Notes under the pieces: generated by a model
What the model was told of the DNA's origin: nothing
The model's input: only the letters and a program-made list of their open reading frames with translations
Database searches by the model: none
In this document: piece by piece, positions 1 to 7,593 of the stretch
Numbering within the stretch: position 1 is the stretch's first letter
How the letters are laid out: each line of letters starts with the position of its first letter
Assembly: GCA_955652155.1 (NCBI GenBank)
Contig: CATPAT010000043.1
Coordinates: 1-12,414, forward strand
Direction of reading: 5' to 3'
Origin: an uncultured Chthoniobacterales bacterium
GTDB taxonomy: Bacteria > Verrucomicrobiota > Verrucomicrobiia > Chthoniobacterales > UBA10450
Length of the DNA stretch: 12,414 bases
Made by a program: the position numbers and the translations under genes

Positions 1-72
1 GAGCTACTCTGGATCGTTCGCGCTCAATTGAGCGGCGTGAAATTTGCCCAGACGCGCCGGCGCGGCAAGTAA
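1..72 (+). CDS. 3' end of an unidentified gene (partial)
   Basis: The frame is open from the window edge and stops with TAA at 70-72. It encodes 23 residues ending in a basic tail (QTRRRGK). The other two plus-strand frames stop at about 30 and 95. Only the C-terminus is visible and I do not recognise it. The stop lies 2 nt before the CCA-end complement of the tRNA remnant, so this gene converges with the GIY-YIG unit. Coding status is inferred only from the open frame and basic tail; it could be chance. Confidence 0.35.
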   Translation, partial: ELLWIVRAQLSGVKFAQTRRRGK

Positions 73-74
73 AT

Positions 75-128
75 TGGTTGCGGGGCTGGATTTGAACCAG
101 CGATCCGGCCGCCGCCGGATTATGAGCC
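75..128 (-). pseudogene. Degenerate 3' remnant of tRNA-fMet
   Basis: Read on the minus strand, this has the anticodon loop CTCATAA, then a diverged insert, an intact T arm (GCTGG TTCAAAT CCAGC), and an acceptor end with CCA that is one C short. The 5' half (acceptor strand and D arm) is absent, so it cannot fold as a tRNA. It matches the complete tRNA-fMet at 393-469. The stop codon of the GIY-YIG gene lies inside its anticodon loop. It is best read as the displaced 3' end from an insertion or duplication. Confidence 0.75.
103..120 (-). other. GC-rich hairpin directly after the GIY-YIG stop
   Basis: A perfect 7-bp inverted repeat (ATCCGGC / GCCGGAT) with a 4-nt loop sits where the remnant tRNA should have its anticodon 3' stem and variable loop. 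On the minus strand it begins at the last base of the GIY-YIG stop codon. No T-run follows, so it is not a canonical intrinsic terminator, but it could protect the transcript 3' end. Confidence 0.4.
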
Positions 129-383
129 GCGTCGTCGCAAACCTGTAATCGAATAAAATCCTTTTCCACGTCCTTGCCGCTTCAATCGATTTTCGAGCCG
201 GCGAGCATTCGTTAGCGATAATCGTTCACTCTGCCAAACAATCCTCCAAGGACCACGTCCTTTCGTCCAACGTGACTCACCGAAATTGTGCTGGGCTATC
301 CGCCGCGTGACGTCATCACTGAGGCCAATATAAAACTCGCTCTCGTTATTTCGAAGAACGTATACGCGATAAATTGCCGACAC
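120..383 (-). CDS. Small GIY-YIG nuclease-domain protein
   Basis: This is an 87-residue protein that is almost entirely one GIY-YIG nuclease domain of the small stand-alone YhbQ/UPF0213-like type. The GIY-equivalent VYV is at residues 7-9 and YIG at 18-20. RRIAQHN at 27-33 carries the conserved Arg. The metal-binding Glu of the LE..LK helix is E64. These residues suggest a competent nuclease, with the substrate unknown. The start is GTG; there is no in-frame ATG and no Shine-Dalgarno. It begins 9 nt after the CCA of tRNA-fMet, so it is probably co-transcribed with the tRNA and released by tRNA 3' processing. Its last residues and stop (GGC TCA TAA) are read from the tRNA remnant. Family assignment is firm; a role as a mobile or homing nuclease is inference from the flanking tRNA copies. 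Confidence 0.85.
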   Translation of the reverse strand: MSAIYRVYVLRNNESEFYIGLSDDVTRRIAQHNFGESRWTKGRGPWRIVWQSERLSLTNARRLENRLKRQGRGKGFYSITGLRRRGS

Positions 384-392
384 CGGGGGAAG

Positions 393-469
<77 letters not shown>

Positions 470-474
470 GGACA

Positions 475-502
475 ATTATGGCGAGATGATGCGCGGAAGC
501 AA
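475..502 (-). promoter_or_regulatory. Possible sigma-70-type promoter for tRNA-fMet
   Basis: On the minus strand a TTGCTT hexamer (497-502) and a CATAAT hexamer (475-480) are separated by 16 nt, and the tRNA 5' end follows 5 nt after the -10. Both boxes are near consensus. The spacing to the mature tRNA is tight, leaving little or no 5' leader, so this is only a candidate. Confidence 0.3.
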
Positions 503-591
503 ACTCAAAGCCGATTTGAAGGCTGGTAAACCGAACGGTGAAAGTCAGTTCGGGTGCTGCGAATTCGTAGTAAAAGCATTTCCATTTTTTC

Positions 592-624
592 TATAAATTC
601 CACAGTTCTGGCATAGAACGTTCT
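592..624 (+). promoter_or_regulatory. Possible -10 box and operator-like inverted repeat upstream of the receiver gene
   Basis: TATAAA at 592-597 could be a -10 element, without a convincing -35. Just downstream are three half-sites: GTTCT (605-609), AGAAC (615-619) and GTTCT (620-624). These give an inverted pair with 5-nt spacing and an adjoining 10-bp palindrome, AGAACGTTCT. The placement near a likely transcription start would suit a repressor, but no regulator is identified. The rest of 470-645 shows nothing else I can name. Confidence 0.25.
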
Positions 625-645
625 GCAAAATGATGTCCTCAACCC

Positions 646-1020
646 ATGCGCGTCCTTATTGCAGATGATCAGCCGAGTGTTGGCAACACGGTGGCTTTGT
701 TGGTCAATGCGGCCAAACATCACGTTGTCAAAGTGGTCACTTCCGGTGCGGAAGCGATCCGCGCCTATAACACCTACAAGCCGGACGCTGTGTTGATGGA
801 TTATTCCATGGCCAGGCTAAATGGTGGAACGGCGTGCCGATACATTCTGACCGAAAATCCGGGGGCACGAATCGTTTTTGTTTCCAGCTGGCCCGTAGCT
901 GATCTTGTTGATATTGGGGCCGTTGCCATCTTGCCAAAGCCGGTGGACCTGAAGGACCTCGAAGAGCTGCTTAATAATATGGACGCGCAACTGGTCTTCG
1001 ATTACGCGCGGGCCAGGTAA
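646..1020 (+). CDS. Stand-alone response regulator receiver (CheY-like)
   Basis: This is a 124-residue single receiver domain with no output domain. The acidic pair D7-D8 binds Mg2+, D52 (VLMDYSM) is the expected phospho-acceptor, S80/S81 is the conserved Ser/Thr, and K98-P99 is the conserved Lys with its cis-peptide Pro. All phosphorylation-site residues are therefore present. No histidine kinase or output partner is nearby, so it is an orphan; it may act in a phosphorelay or by protein contacts. The ATG at 646 is the first start in frame and starts exactly at the first beta strand (MRVLIADD). No Shine-Dalgarno is visible. Confidence 0.9.
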   Translation: MRVLIADDQPSVGNTVALLVNAAKHHVVKVVTSGAEAIRAYNTYKPDAVLMDYSMARLNGGTACRYILTENPGARIVFVSSWPVADLVDIGAVAILPKPVDLKDLEELLNNMDAQLVFDYARAR

Positions 1021-1057
1021 AGGCAGAAGCGTAATTCGCTCACTTTTATTCGCGGCG

Positions 1058-1071
1058 ACGCAAATTTGCGT
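1058..1071 (+). promoter_or_regulatory. 14-bp perfect palindrome upstream of the DUF72 gene
   Basis: ACGCAAATTTGCGT is a perfect palindrome located 28 nt before the GTG start of the DUF72 gene and 37 nt after the receiver stop. It could be a binding site for a dimeric regulator. It is too short at its core to make a stable RNA hairpin and has no T-run of terminator length. Confidence 0.25.
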
Positions 1072-1099
1072 TCTTCGGCCGAGGCGTTTCCGTTAACAG

Positions 1100-2047
1100 G
1101 TGACGACGTCGCGTCCGGTGAAGAAAGATGGCGGTAACATTTTGATCGGCACTGCGAGCTGGACCGATCCCGGATTTGTCGAGCGTTGGTATCCGAAAAG
1201 AATGGCGGCACACGAACGGCTCGCCTGGTATGCGCAACATTTCGCGATGGTCGAGGTCAATTCGACCTTTTATTCGGTTCCCGACCCGCGAATGGTGGAA
1301 CGTTGGTGCGCCACCACGCCGGATAGTTTCACTTTCGACGTCAAGCTGCATCAGCTCTTTTCGTTTCATTCGACCCAACGAAAATTGTTGCCCCCGGAGC
1401 TGCAGCGGATTGCCCAGACCAACGCAAAGGATAAGGTAAACACGTCGCCAGAACTGCAAGATGCGCTTCTCAAGTCTTTTCTGCGGCCGATGTCGATCTT
1501 GCAGTCAGCCGGAAAGCTCGGTGTATTTTTATTGCAGCTTTCGCCGGCATTCTCGCCGCGAAAACATCACCTGCGCGAGCTCGAATCTTTGGTCGAGAAG
1601 CTGGTCGATTATCAACTCGCAATCGAGTTCCGAAATCGCAACTGGCTCGTAGGCGGCCAGCTAAGATCGACAATCGATTTTCTGCGCAAACGTAACGTGG
1701 GATTTGTGAACGTCGACGCCCCGGCCTCCGATCATTTTTCGGTCGTGCCTTCGGAGTTAAATGAGATTACGAATCCGAATTTCAGCTATCTGCGTCTGCA
1801 CGGCCGCGACCCTAAGGCGTATCTGACCGGAAAGACCGTAGCCGCGCGCTTCAATTACGATTATTCCGACAAGGAAATTGAGGAAGTAGCCGATCGTAGC
1901 AGCAAACTCGCGCAGGACGCGAAGGACGTGCACGTGGTGTTCAACAATAACAATCTCGATTACGCGCCGCGAGCGGCGACTCGTCTGAGGGCGGCGCTCG
2001 GTCAATCGGTAGCGTTGCCGTCGCCGCAGACACCCGAACTGTTTTAG
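1100..2047 (+). CDS. DUF72 family protein (YecE-like TIM barrel)
   Basis: This 315-residue protein has the family landmarks in order: IGTASW (16-21), VEVNSTFYSVP (51-61), FTFDVK (77-82), LQLSPAF (145-151), AIEFRNRNW (174-182), YLRLHG (230-235) and VHVVFNNN (277-284). DUF72 proteins (E. coli YecE) fold as TIM barrels and have no agreed biochemical function. The stretch between the third and fourth motifs is long, as in one larger subgroup of the family. The start is GTG with only a weak upstream purine stretch; an in-frame GTG 18 nt downstream is possible. The DUF2062 gene follows after 15 nt and is likely in the same transcript. Confidence 0.9.
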   Translation: MTTSRPVKKDGGNILIGTASWTDPGFVERWYPKRMAAHERLAWYAQHFAMVEVNSTFYSVPDPRMVERWCATTPDSFTFDVKLHQLFSFHSTQRKLLPPELQRIAQTNAKDKVNTSPELQDALLKSFLRPMSILQSAGKLGVFLLQLSPAFSPRKHHLRELESLVEKLVDYQLAIEFRNRNWLVGGQLRSTIDFLRKRNVGFVNVDAPASDHFSVVPSELNEITNPNFSYLRLHGRDPKAYLTGKTVAARFNYDYSDKEIEEVADRSSKLAQDAKDVHVVFNNNNLDYAPRAATRLRAALGQSVALPSPQTPELF

Positions 2048-2062
2048 ATTACACTCGCGCCC

Positions 2063-2590
2063 GTGCCACAGTCGCCATTAGTTGGGGAGCGCCGCAGTGA
2101 GGGGCCGCGTTTGCCCGATTTCCTGGCCCGAAAGAAACAGTGGTTGGCCGATCATCACATGACGTTGATGACGATGGCGGACACGCCGCACTCGATCGCA
2201 CTCGGCTCCGCGATCGGGATTTTTTTTGGATTCACGCCGCTTTGGAGTTTAAAAACGCTTCTTTCCATCGCGGTCGCGTGGGTATGTCGATGTAACAAGA
2301 TTGCCGCCGCGATCGCGGTGACGGTGCACGATGTCCTTATTTTTGTGATGCCGGCCATTTACTTTGGAGAGTACAAGGTTGGTTGTTGGGCGCTGCATCG
2401 GCCGGCTCCGGCGCATCGGATCCGGTTCCACTTTGGATTGCATGATTATTTACACTGGGGCCTGTTTCAGAGAGTGGTGTGGCCGGCGTTTATTGGCTCG
2501 CTGTTTCTGGCGATCCCGTCCGCGGTCATGGTTTATCTTGTCATGCGAATGCTGATTAGCCGGGCGCGGTCGCCCCAGGCCTCAGCCTGA
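2063..2590 (+). CDS. DUF2062 membrane protein
   Basis: This 175-residue protein matches DUF2062: the signature TPHSIALGSAIGIFFGFTPLW (41-61) precedes a membrane domain. Hydrophobic segments are at about 44-74, 79-101 and 139-163, so it is an inner-membrane protein with a charged N-terminal tail. The domain is common as a small stand-alone protein or fused to glycosyltransferases; its function is not known. The start is GTG, with a less likely internal ATG at residue 33. It lies 15 nt after the DUF72 stop, suggesting co-transcription. Confidence 0.85.
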   Translation: MPQSPLVGERRSEGPRLPDFLARKKQWLADHHMTLMTMADTPHSIALGSAIGIFFGFTPLWSLKTLLSIAVAWVCRCNKIAAAIAVTVHDVLIFVMPAIYFGEYKVGCWALHRPAPAHRIRFHFGLHDYLHWGLFQRVVWPAFIGSLFLAIPSAVMVYLVMRMLISRARSPQASA

Positions 2591-2713
2591 GGACCGTTTC
2601 AGGCAGGCGGTGCGTCACTTTTTCTCCTTCGAAGGCACGGGAGTTGCATCACAAAGCGCGAAATGGCTCGCCTTGTGCCCCAAGTAGGCCCGACGCAGCC
2701 AGCAATAAATCAT

Positions 2714-3400
2714 ATGAAACCAGTTATCGTTATCGCTTTAAGCCTTCTGCTTTGCTCATGCGCCGACATGTATGTCACCAAGACCGATGTGGCCACGCCC
2801 GGCGGCCGGACCGCCGGCGCTATCGACGCCAAGGACTACGGTTCGAAAGGCATCCACATGATTACCAACTGCGGGGTAGGGGCGAGCAATCCGAGCGCTA
2901 TCTATATTAGACCTTTCTGCATCGACACTGCCGTGTTCAAAGGCGATGAGGCGTTAAGTGACGGCGAAATGCCAATTCGTAAAGCCCTGTCACCTGTGGA
3001 GTTTGCCAATGATTTAAAGGAACAATTGGAAAAAATCGCGCCGGCCAGAATTTTGAAGGATACCCAAGCGCCGCGTACCGGCTGGCTGGTCGAGGGCCAC
3101 TTTCAGATGATCGACGGCGGAGATCCCTATGCCCGCTTCTTCGCAGGTTGTTTTGGCGCCGGACAGTCGTTTCTAGCGCTGCACGTCAGGATCACGGATG
3201 TCGATCGTCACACGGTCGTTTATGAATTCGATATGGCCGGTGGCAGTCGTTTCCAAGGCAGACATGGAACGGTGCGCGCCAGCGGGCTCGGACGGGCGAC
3301 TCACTTTGATCTCGTTAACGCGGCGGAGCGAATTTATCTGACTTTGAGCGCGAATCCTTACCGTTACGGTGAGCGCGCCAGCGTTAGTTTGCCAGAATAA
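2714..3400 (+). CDS. Putative lipoprotein, DUF4410-like
   Basis: The chosen ATG gives 228 residues beginning with a lipoprotein signal: MKP, a hydrophobic run to L13, then the lipobox L-C-S-C with lipidated Cys at 16. An upstream ATG at 2663 would add 17 residues before the signal and spoil it. The mature part has a WLVEGHFQMIDGGD strand, a Gly-rich GCFGAGQSFLALHVRITDVD strand pair, and a VVYEFDMAGGSR strand. This resembles the DUF4410 pattern (a beta-rich domain of unknown function in exported proteins). Ala at +2 after the Cys does not signal inner-membrane retention by the E. coli rule. The family match is by eye and moderate. Confidence 0.7.
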   Translation: MKPVIVIALSLLLCSCADMYVTKTDVATPGGRTAGAIDAKDYGSKGIHMITNCGVGASNPSAIYIRPFCIDTAVFKGDEALSDGEMPIRKALSPVEFANDLKEQLEKIAPARILKDTQAPRTGWLVEGHFQMIDGGDPYARFFAGCFGAGQSFLALHVRITDVDRHTVVYEFDMAGGSRFQGRHGTVRASGLGRATHFDLVNAAERIYLTLSANPYRYGERASVSLPE

Positions 3401-3473
3401 GGCGTCGTTCGCGTTTCGCGGGTTGCTAACTGATCGGCGGCGATTAACGTCCTGCCGTTTCAAACCGTCGTCC

Positions 3474-4421
3474 GTGATTCTTGCACGCCGCATTACCATC
3501 ATTGCAGCCGCGCTTCTTTTTGGCGCGCTTCGCTCGGCGTTTCCCGCGCAAGCCTACGTCATTGTCGATTCGCAGACCGGATTTGTTTTGCAGGAACACG
3601 AATCCAAGCAGAAGCGCCAAATTGGCAGTTTGACGAAAATTGCCACTGCGATGGTTGTCCTGGATTGGGCGGAGCACAAAGGTGGTGATCTCAATCAGAC
3701 CGTTGTGATTCCGCCTTCCGCGTTTGTGGGCACATTAGAAAACAACATCGGGTTTCAGCCCGGCGATGAGATTGCGCTGCGCGATTTGCTTTACGCCGCA
3801 CTGGTTCAATCGGACAACGTCGCTGCCTACACACTCGGGAGTTATGTTGGATCGATCATTCAGGGGCCGGCGCCGGCGGGACAGAAATCGAAACTGTCAG
3901 CGGTCGATGTCTTCGTCACTCAGATGAATGCACTGGCCAAGCAATTGAAAATGGAACGGACGCGTTTTGTGAATCCGCATGGCGTCGACCAAGACGTCAA
4001 ACCGCTTCCATATTCAACAGCTGAAGATCTGGCCAGGCTGACGCGTTATGCTCTGAACAAGGCGAGCTTTCGCTTTTACATTTCTCAGAAGGAACGCCAG
4101 ATCTCGTTTCGTCAGGGAGGCAAAGAGCGGCGCTACTCGTTGCAAAACACGAATGAACTTCTCGGCACGCAAGGGATCGATGGTGTAAAAACCGGACGGA
4201 CCACGCGGGCGGGTGAATGTTTGGTTCTTTCGGCAGGCCGTGAATCGGAGATCGTGAAACAAGGACAAGGCGTCAATATTTTTCCACGCCACATTATTGT
4301 TGTCTTGCTCGGCAGCAGCAGCCGATTTGCCGAGGGCGCCCAACTCATTGGCCAAGGCTGGCAACTATACGATCAGTGGGCCGCCGCCGGACGGCTTGTC
4401 GATCCGAAGAAAATGCTTTGA
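3474..4421 (+). CDS. D-alanyl-D-alanine carboxypeptidase (peptidase S11, low-molecular-weight PBP)
   Basis: This is a periplasmic enzyme that removes the terminal D-Ala from peptidoglycan stem peptides. All three penicillin-binding motifs are present, numbered from the start used here: SLTK with nucleophile S52 and general-base K55, SDN at 113-115, and KTG at 239-241. An Arg-rich N-terminus, a hydrophobic run and a cut after AQA (about residue 27) make a Sec signal peptide. The GTG at 3474 places the start right at the signal peptide, giving 315 residues. An upstream GTG at 3369 would add 35 residues and overlap the lipoprotein gene. The C-terminus ends soon after the catalytic domain, with no obvious membrane-anchoring helix, so it may be soluble. 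Phosphofructokinase follows after 13 nt. Confidence 0.9.
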   Translation: MILARRITIIAAALLFGALRSAFPAQAYVIVDSQTGFVLQEHESKQKRQIGSLTKIATAMVVLDWAEHKGGDLNQTVVIPPSAFVGTLENNIGFQPGDEIALRDLLYAALVQSDNVAAYTLGSYVGSIIQGPAPAGQKSKLSAVDVFVTQMNALAKQLKMERTRFVNPHGVDQDVKPLPYSTAEDLARLTRYALNKASFRFYISQKERQISFRQGGKERRYSLQNTNELLGTQGIDGVKTGRTTRAGECLVLSAGRESEIVKQGQGVNIFPRHIIVVLLGSSSRFAEGAQLIGQGWQLYDQWAAAGRLVDPKKML

Positions 4422-4434
4422 TTGTGTCTTCGTT

Positions 4435-5511
4435 ATGAAGACGCGTATCGGCATTCTCACCAGCGGCGGGGATTGCCCCGGGCTCAATGCTGTCCTTCGC
4501 GGTGTCGTGCTCGCCGGCGAAAAGCTTGGTTGGGAAGTGATCGGATTCCGCGATGGCTTCGAAGGCCTGTTGCCACCCGGCGACTACGTCGTGCTCGATC
4601 GCAAGAGCACCGAGGGAATCATGGCGCTCGGTGGAACGATCATTGGCACGACTAACCGCGGCCATTTTATCGCCAAAGTCGGCGCCGGTGATCGCGCAGT
4701 GGTGGCGAGCGAAGTGATCGCGCGCGCGAGAAAAGTTTTGGACGAATTGCACGCCAAAGCGCTCGTCATCGTCGGTGGGGACGGTTCGATGACCACGGCG
4801 ATGCAAATGCAGGAAGCGGGCATCAATTGCATCGGAGTCCCGAAAACAATCGACAACGACATCGAAGCGACGGCGATGACCTTCGGATTCGATTCTGCCG
4901 TTGCCGAAGTGATGGACGCGCTCGATCGTTTGCACACGACGGCGACGAGCCACAAAAGGGTGATGGTTGTCGAAGTTATGGGACGCCACGCCGGCTGGAT
5001 CGCGCTTCACGGCGGCATCGCCGGCGGCGCGGACATCATTTTGATTCCGGAGATCCCGTTCGATTACGACAAAATTGCTCAGGCAATAAAAAGGCGAGAA
5101 TCCGCGGGACGACTCGGCTCACTCGTGGTTGTCGCCGAAGGCGCGCGCGCGAAGGATGGCCAGCAAATTAAGCGCGATATCGAAGGCGGCGAATTTCGGC
5201 TGGGCGGAATTGGGGATGTGGTGGCGCGCGAAATTGCCGAACGAACTGGAAAAGAAACGCGAGCATGCGTGCTCGGGCATTTGCAACGCGGCGGCCCACC
5301 GACCACCCTCGATCGGATCCTGGGCACGCGCTTCGGAGTTAAAGCCGTGCAATTGGCCAACGAAGGTCACTTCGGTTCGATGGTCAGCTATCAGAATTAT
5401 CAAGTGCGCCACGTGCCCATTGCCGACGCCGTGAACCGATTACGCCTGGTCCCGCCTCACGGCGAAATGGTGCAAACGGCGCGCGACGTCGACATTTCCT
5501 TTGGCGATTAG
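4435..5511 (+). CDS. pfkA: 6-phosphofructokinase (PfkA family)
   Basis: This enzyme phosphorylates fructose 6-phosphate to fructose 1,6-bisphosphate in glycolysis. It is 358 residues from the ATG beside MKTRIGILTSGGDCPGLNA. Motifs are the Gly-rich phosphate loop (10-18), GGDGS (114-118), PKTIDND (136-142) with catalytic D140, MGRHAGW (182-188), E206, and LGHLQRGG (280-287). The donor-site pair is Gly117 plus Lys137. Gly in GGDG(S/T) is typical of ATP enzymes, while Lys in PKTIDND is typical of PPi enzymes and of the Streptomyces/trypanosome ATP group. ATP is therefore the better guess, but PPi use is not excluded. An open frame extends upstream to 4297 but that part overlaps the carboxypeptidase gene and lacks homology. 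It is probably translated from the same mRNA as the carboxypeptidase. Confidence 0.93.
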   Translation: MKTRIGILTSGGDCPGLNAVLRGVVLAGEKLGWEVIGFRDGFEGLLPPGDYVVLDRKSTEGIMALGGTIIGTTNRGHFIAKVGAGDRAVVASEVIARARKVLDELHAKALVIVGGDGSMTTAMQMQEAGINCIGVPKTIDNDIEATAMTFGFDSAVAEVMDALDRLHTTATSHKRVMVVEVMGRHAGWIALHGGIAGGADIILIPEIPFDYDKIAQAIKRRESAGRLGSLVVVAEGARAKDGQQIKRDIEGGEFRLGGIGDVVAREIAERTGKETRACVLGHLQRGGPPTTLDRILGTRFGVKAVQLANEGHFGSMVSYQNYQVRHVPIADAVNRLRLVPPHGEMVQTARDVDISFGD

Positions 5512-5520
5512 ATGTCGATC

Positions 5521-7587
5521 TTAGCGGCGCGGTGTTTTGGCAGTCGCGATATTCGAGTAGGCCGAATTTCCGGCCGCGTTGTAAGCGCGAACTCGATAGC
5601 TGTAGCTTTTACTCCTCGCGAGTCCGCTGTTCGTAAATGTCGTGACATCGGGGTTCACGGTGGCGATCTGTGCGAAGTTCGCGCAACCGGCGCCGGCGCA
5701 ACGCTCGATCTTGAAGCCCGATTCGTTCGTCGAGTTGTCGATCCAGCTGAGATTGATTCGCGATGAGCTCGCAGCGGCAGCGCTCAAATTGCTCGGCGCA
5801 ACTGGAACCGCTGGGGTCGGCGTCGGCGTCGGAGTTGGTGTCACGCTTGGAGTTGGAGTAGCGGTTGGTGTGGGAGTTGGAGTAGCGGTTGGCGTGGGCG
5901 TTGGAGTTGGCGTAGCTGTTGGAACGGGAGTTGGAGTTGGAGTTGGAGTGGGGCTTCCGGTTCCAGCAGGAATCACAAACAAAGTGATGCTTTGCGGCGG
6001 CACGACAACCGCGACGCTGTTGCCGTTTACACTTACGTCGCTCAATCGCGTGATCGAGTTCGCGCTCGTTAGCTGCCACACTTGCGCGGTAGTGCCGATC
6101 AATTGATTCGCAATCGTGATTGTAACCGGCGTCGTTCCGGAAAGCGTTTTGCTTACCACCATCACCGTCACCGCGTTGTCGATCGAACGAACGGCGGCAA
6201 AGGCCGACACGTTGTCAGGATTTGGAACGTTCGCGAGAACACTCGTGTCGCCGAACGCGGATTTGTTCCCGTCGTAGTTGCGATACAACTTCATCGCCTT
6301 GTATGTCGGCGTGCTGGGGTCCGGCGTGGTCCAGCGCGCGGCAAGATCGATATTTTCCCGTCCAAAAATCCCGAGAATGTCGGCTTGGGTCGTCGCGCCG
6401 TTGATGTGGCCTTCGCCGCCCCAGTTGTACTCCGTCAGGCCGATCTGCGTGCCGGGATAATAGGTGTTCGCCCACGAGCGCAGCCGCGGAATCAACTGCA
6501 CCTTGTCGTTGATCCACGTTTCGTCGATGTAATTGGGATCCCACAGCGAGCGGGTTGATCGATTGCGCCGCAATTGCATCGCCGTTGAAACATCGTCACC
6601 GAACTCGCCGCCCTGCGGATAGTAGTGAACGGTGAAAATGTCGAGCAATCGTCGACCAGTATTCGCTTCATTTTGTCGCAATTGATCGAGCATCCACGGC
6701 AAGCAATCCGCGCCGCTATGCGCCGCGCGGTCCGGAAACGCGCTCCAGTTATGCGCGGCGCCGTATTGTTGATCGTAGCCGCTGTAAAAATATCCGCTCC
6801 AACCCCATTCCTCCGGGCCAACCACGAGCGCGCTCGGGTCGTTGTTCTTGATCATTGCCGCGAAATCGAGAATACGGTTCCGCATTTCGTCCATCGACGC
6901 GCCAGCCGGATGCACGTCGCGATGCGTCGAATGCCAGATGCTCGGCTCGTTATCGAGAATGTAATAACGCAGGCCGCCGTTCGCATTTCCGCCCCAACGA
7001 CTCAGGAGATGTTGCACCCAATTTTGCTGGAACGCGGAATTCGACGGAACGTTCGCGTCGTTTGGATCGTTATTGGTTACATCCGCGCCGGAAGTGAGAA
7101 CGCCGTTGCCCGCGTCTGGGAACCATTGCCAATCGTTGCCGGTTTGCGCGCCGTATTTCGCAATCGAGAAACTTGCGAGCTTGCTCCGATTCGCGCCGAG
7201 CTTCGCGACCCAATCGAGCATCGGAATCGTGATCATCGCCTGCGCGCTTGCTGATTTCGCATCGGAAATAAATGTGTCGCCGCGCTCGCCTGCGACCGCG
7301 CTGTTGTCAGCGATGCTTTCGAAATACCAATCCTGATCTTTATTGTCGGCGTTGAGCTGCCAGTTGTAACGGCTGGTGTTGTTGCCGCCCATCCGGTTCA
7401 ACGGCGCGTTCAGGTCCTGCAACCGCGCCGCGGTCGCGAATGCCACGCCATAAATGTTCGGATTGATTGCGTGCCGATTCGCTGCCGCGTCCACATTTAC
7501 GGTCACACTCGGATTTTGCGCGTCCGCCACAGTTGCGCCGATGAAGCACGCGACCGAGATGATCGCGCGTCTAAGGTGTCGATCCAT
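5521..7587 (-). CDS. Secreted GH44 endoglucanase/xyloglucanase with FN3 domain
   Basis: This 688-residue enzyme is predicted to hydrolyse beta-1,4-glucans or xyloglucan outside the cytoplasm. A signal peptide (1-23, cut after ADA) leads into a GH44 catalytic region. The acid/base Glu is E214 in LDNEPSIWHSTHRDVHP and the nucleophile is E386 in GLTEYNWGGEG, both characteristic of family 44. A beta-sandwich accessory part follows to about 541, then a Pro-Thr linker (about 544-592), then a fibronectin type III domain (about 596-688). No cellulose-binding module, PEP-CTERM or type IX sorting domain is visible. The ATG is supported by a strong GGAGGG. The gene converges with pfkA with only 9 nt between stops and diverges from argG with a 53-bp gap. 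Known GH44 enzymes act on cellulose derivatives, xyloglucan and related glucans; the exact substrate cannot be read here. Confidence 0.92.
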   Translation of the reverse strand: MDRHLRRAIISVACFIGATVADAQNPSVTVNVDAAANRHAINPNIYGVAFATAARLQDLNAPLNRMGGNNTSRYNWQLNADNKDQDWYFESIADNSAVAGERGDTFISDAKSASAQAMITIPMLDWVAKLGANRSKLASFSIAKYGAQTGNDWQWFPDAGNGVLTSGADVTNNDPNDANVPSNSAFQQNWVQHLLSRWGGNANGGLRYYILDNEPSIWHSTHRDVHPAGASMDEMRNRILDFAAMIKNNDPSALVVGPEEWGWSGYFYSGYDQQYGAAHNWSAFPDRAAHSGADCLPWMLDQLRQNEANTGRRLLDIFTVHYYPQGGEFGDDVSTAMQLRRNRSTRSLWDPNYIDETWINDKVQLIPRLRSWANTYYPGTQIGLTEYNWGGEGHINGATTQADILGIFGRENIDLAARWTTPDPSTPTYKAMKLYRNYDGNKSAFGDTSVLANVPNPDNVSAFAAVRSIDNAVTVMVVSKTLSGTTPVTITIANQLIGTTAQVWQLTSANSITRLSDVSVNGNSVAVVVPPQSITLFVIPAGTGSPTPTPTPTPVPTATPTPTPTPTATPTPTPTATPTPSVTPTPTPTPTPAVPVAPSNLSAAAASSSRINLSWIDNSTNESGFKIERCAGAGCANFAQIATVNPDVTTFTNSGLARSKSYSYRVRAYNAAGNSAYSNIATAKTPRR
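5815..5953 (-). repeat. Hexanucleotide-like repeat coding the Pro-Thr linker of the GH44 protein
   Basis: Imperfect tandem units of the type GTTGGA/GTTGGC/GTCGGC (plus strand) encode (Pro-Thr)n with Ala, Val and Ser interruptions on the minus strand. Such linkers connect catalytic and accessory domains in secreted glycosidases and are often glycosylated. The repeat is prone to length change by slippage. Confidence 0.9.
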
Positions 7588-7593
7588 TATTTG

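Noticed and set aside
2580..2592. CCTCAG-C-CTGAGG as a terminator after the DUF2062 gene
   Set aside because: A one-nucleotide loop is too tight and the T-rich stretch lies some 20 nt downstream, so it does not look like an intrinsic terminator.
2591..2713. A possible small gene or RNA between DUF2062 and the lipoprotein
   Set aside because: The frame starting at 2663 is an N-terminal extension that would bury the lipoprotein signal, and no conserved structure is visible.
4297..4434. N-terminal extension of phosphofructokinase
   Set aside because: The frame is open but lies within the carboxypeptidase gene, and the family N-terminus starts at the ATG at 4435.
4345..5010. 221-codon minus-strand frame inside pfkA
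   Set aside because: It is antisense to a strongly supported gene and has no recognisable domain; long antisense frames are common in such coding sequence.
5815..5953. Regularly repeated short units that could suggest a CRISPR or minisatellite
   Set aside because: Units are about 6 bp without spacers and encode an ordinary Pro-Thr linker in frame with GH44 and FN3.
6625..7254. 209-codon plus-strand frame inside the GH44 gene
   Set aside because: It overlaps the GH44 catalytic domain coding sequence, is Arg-rich and shows no domain.
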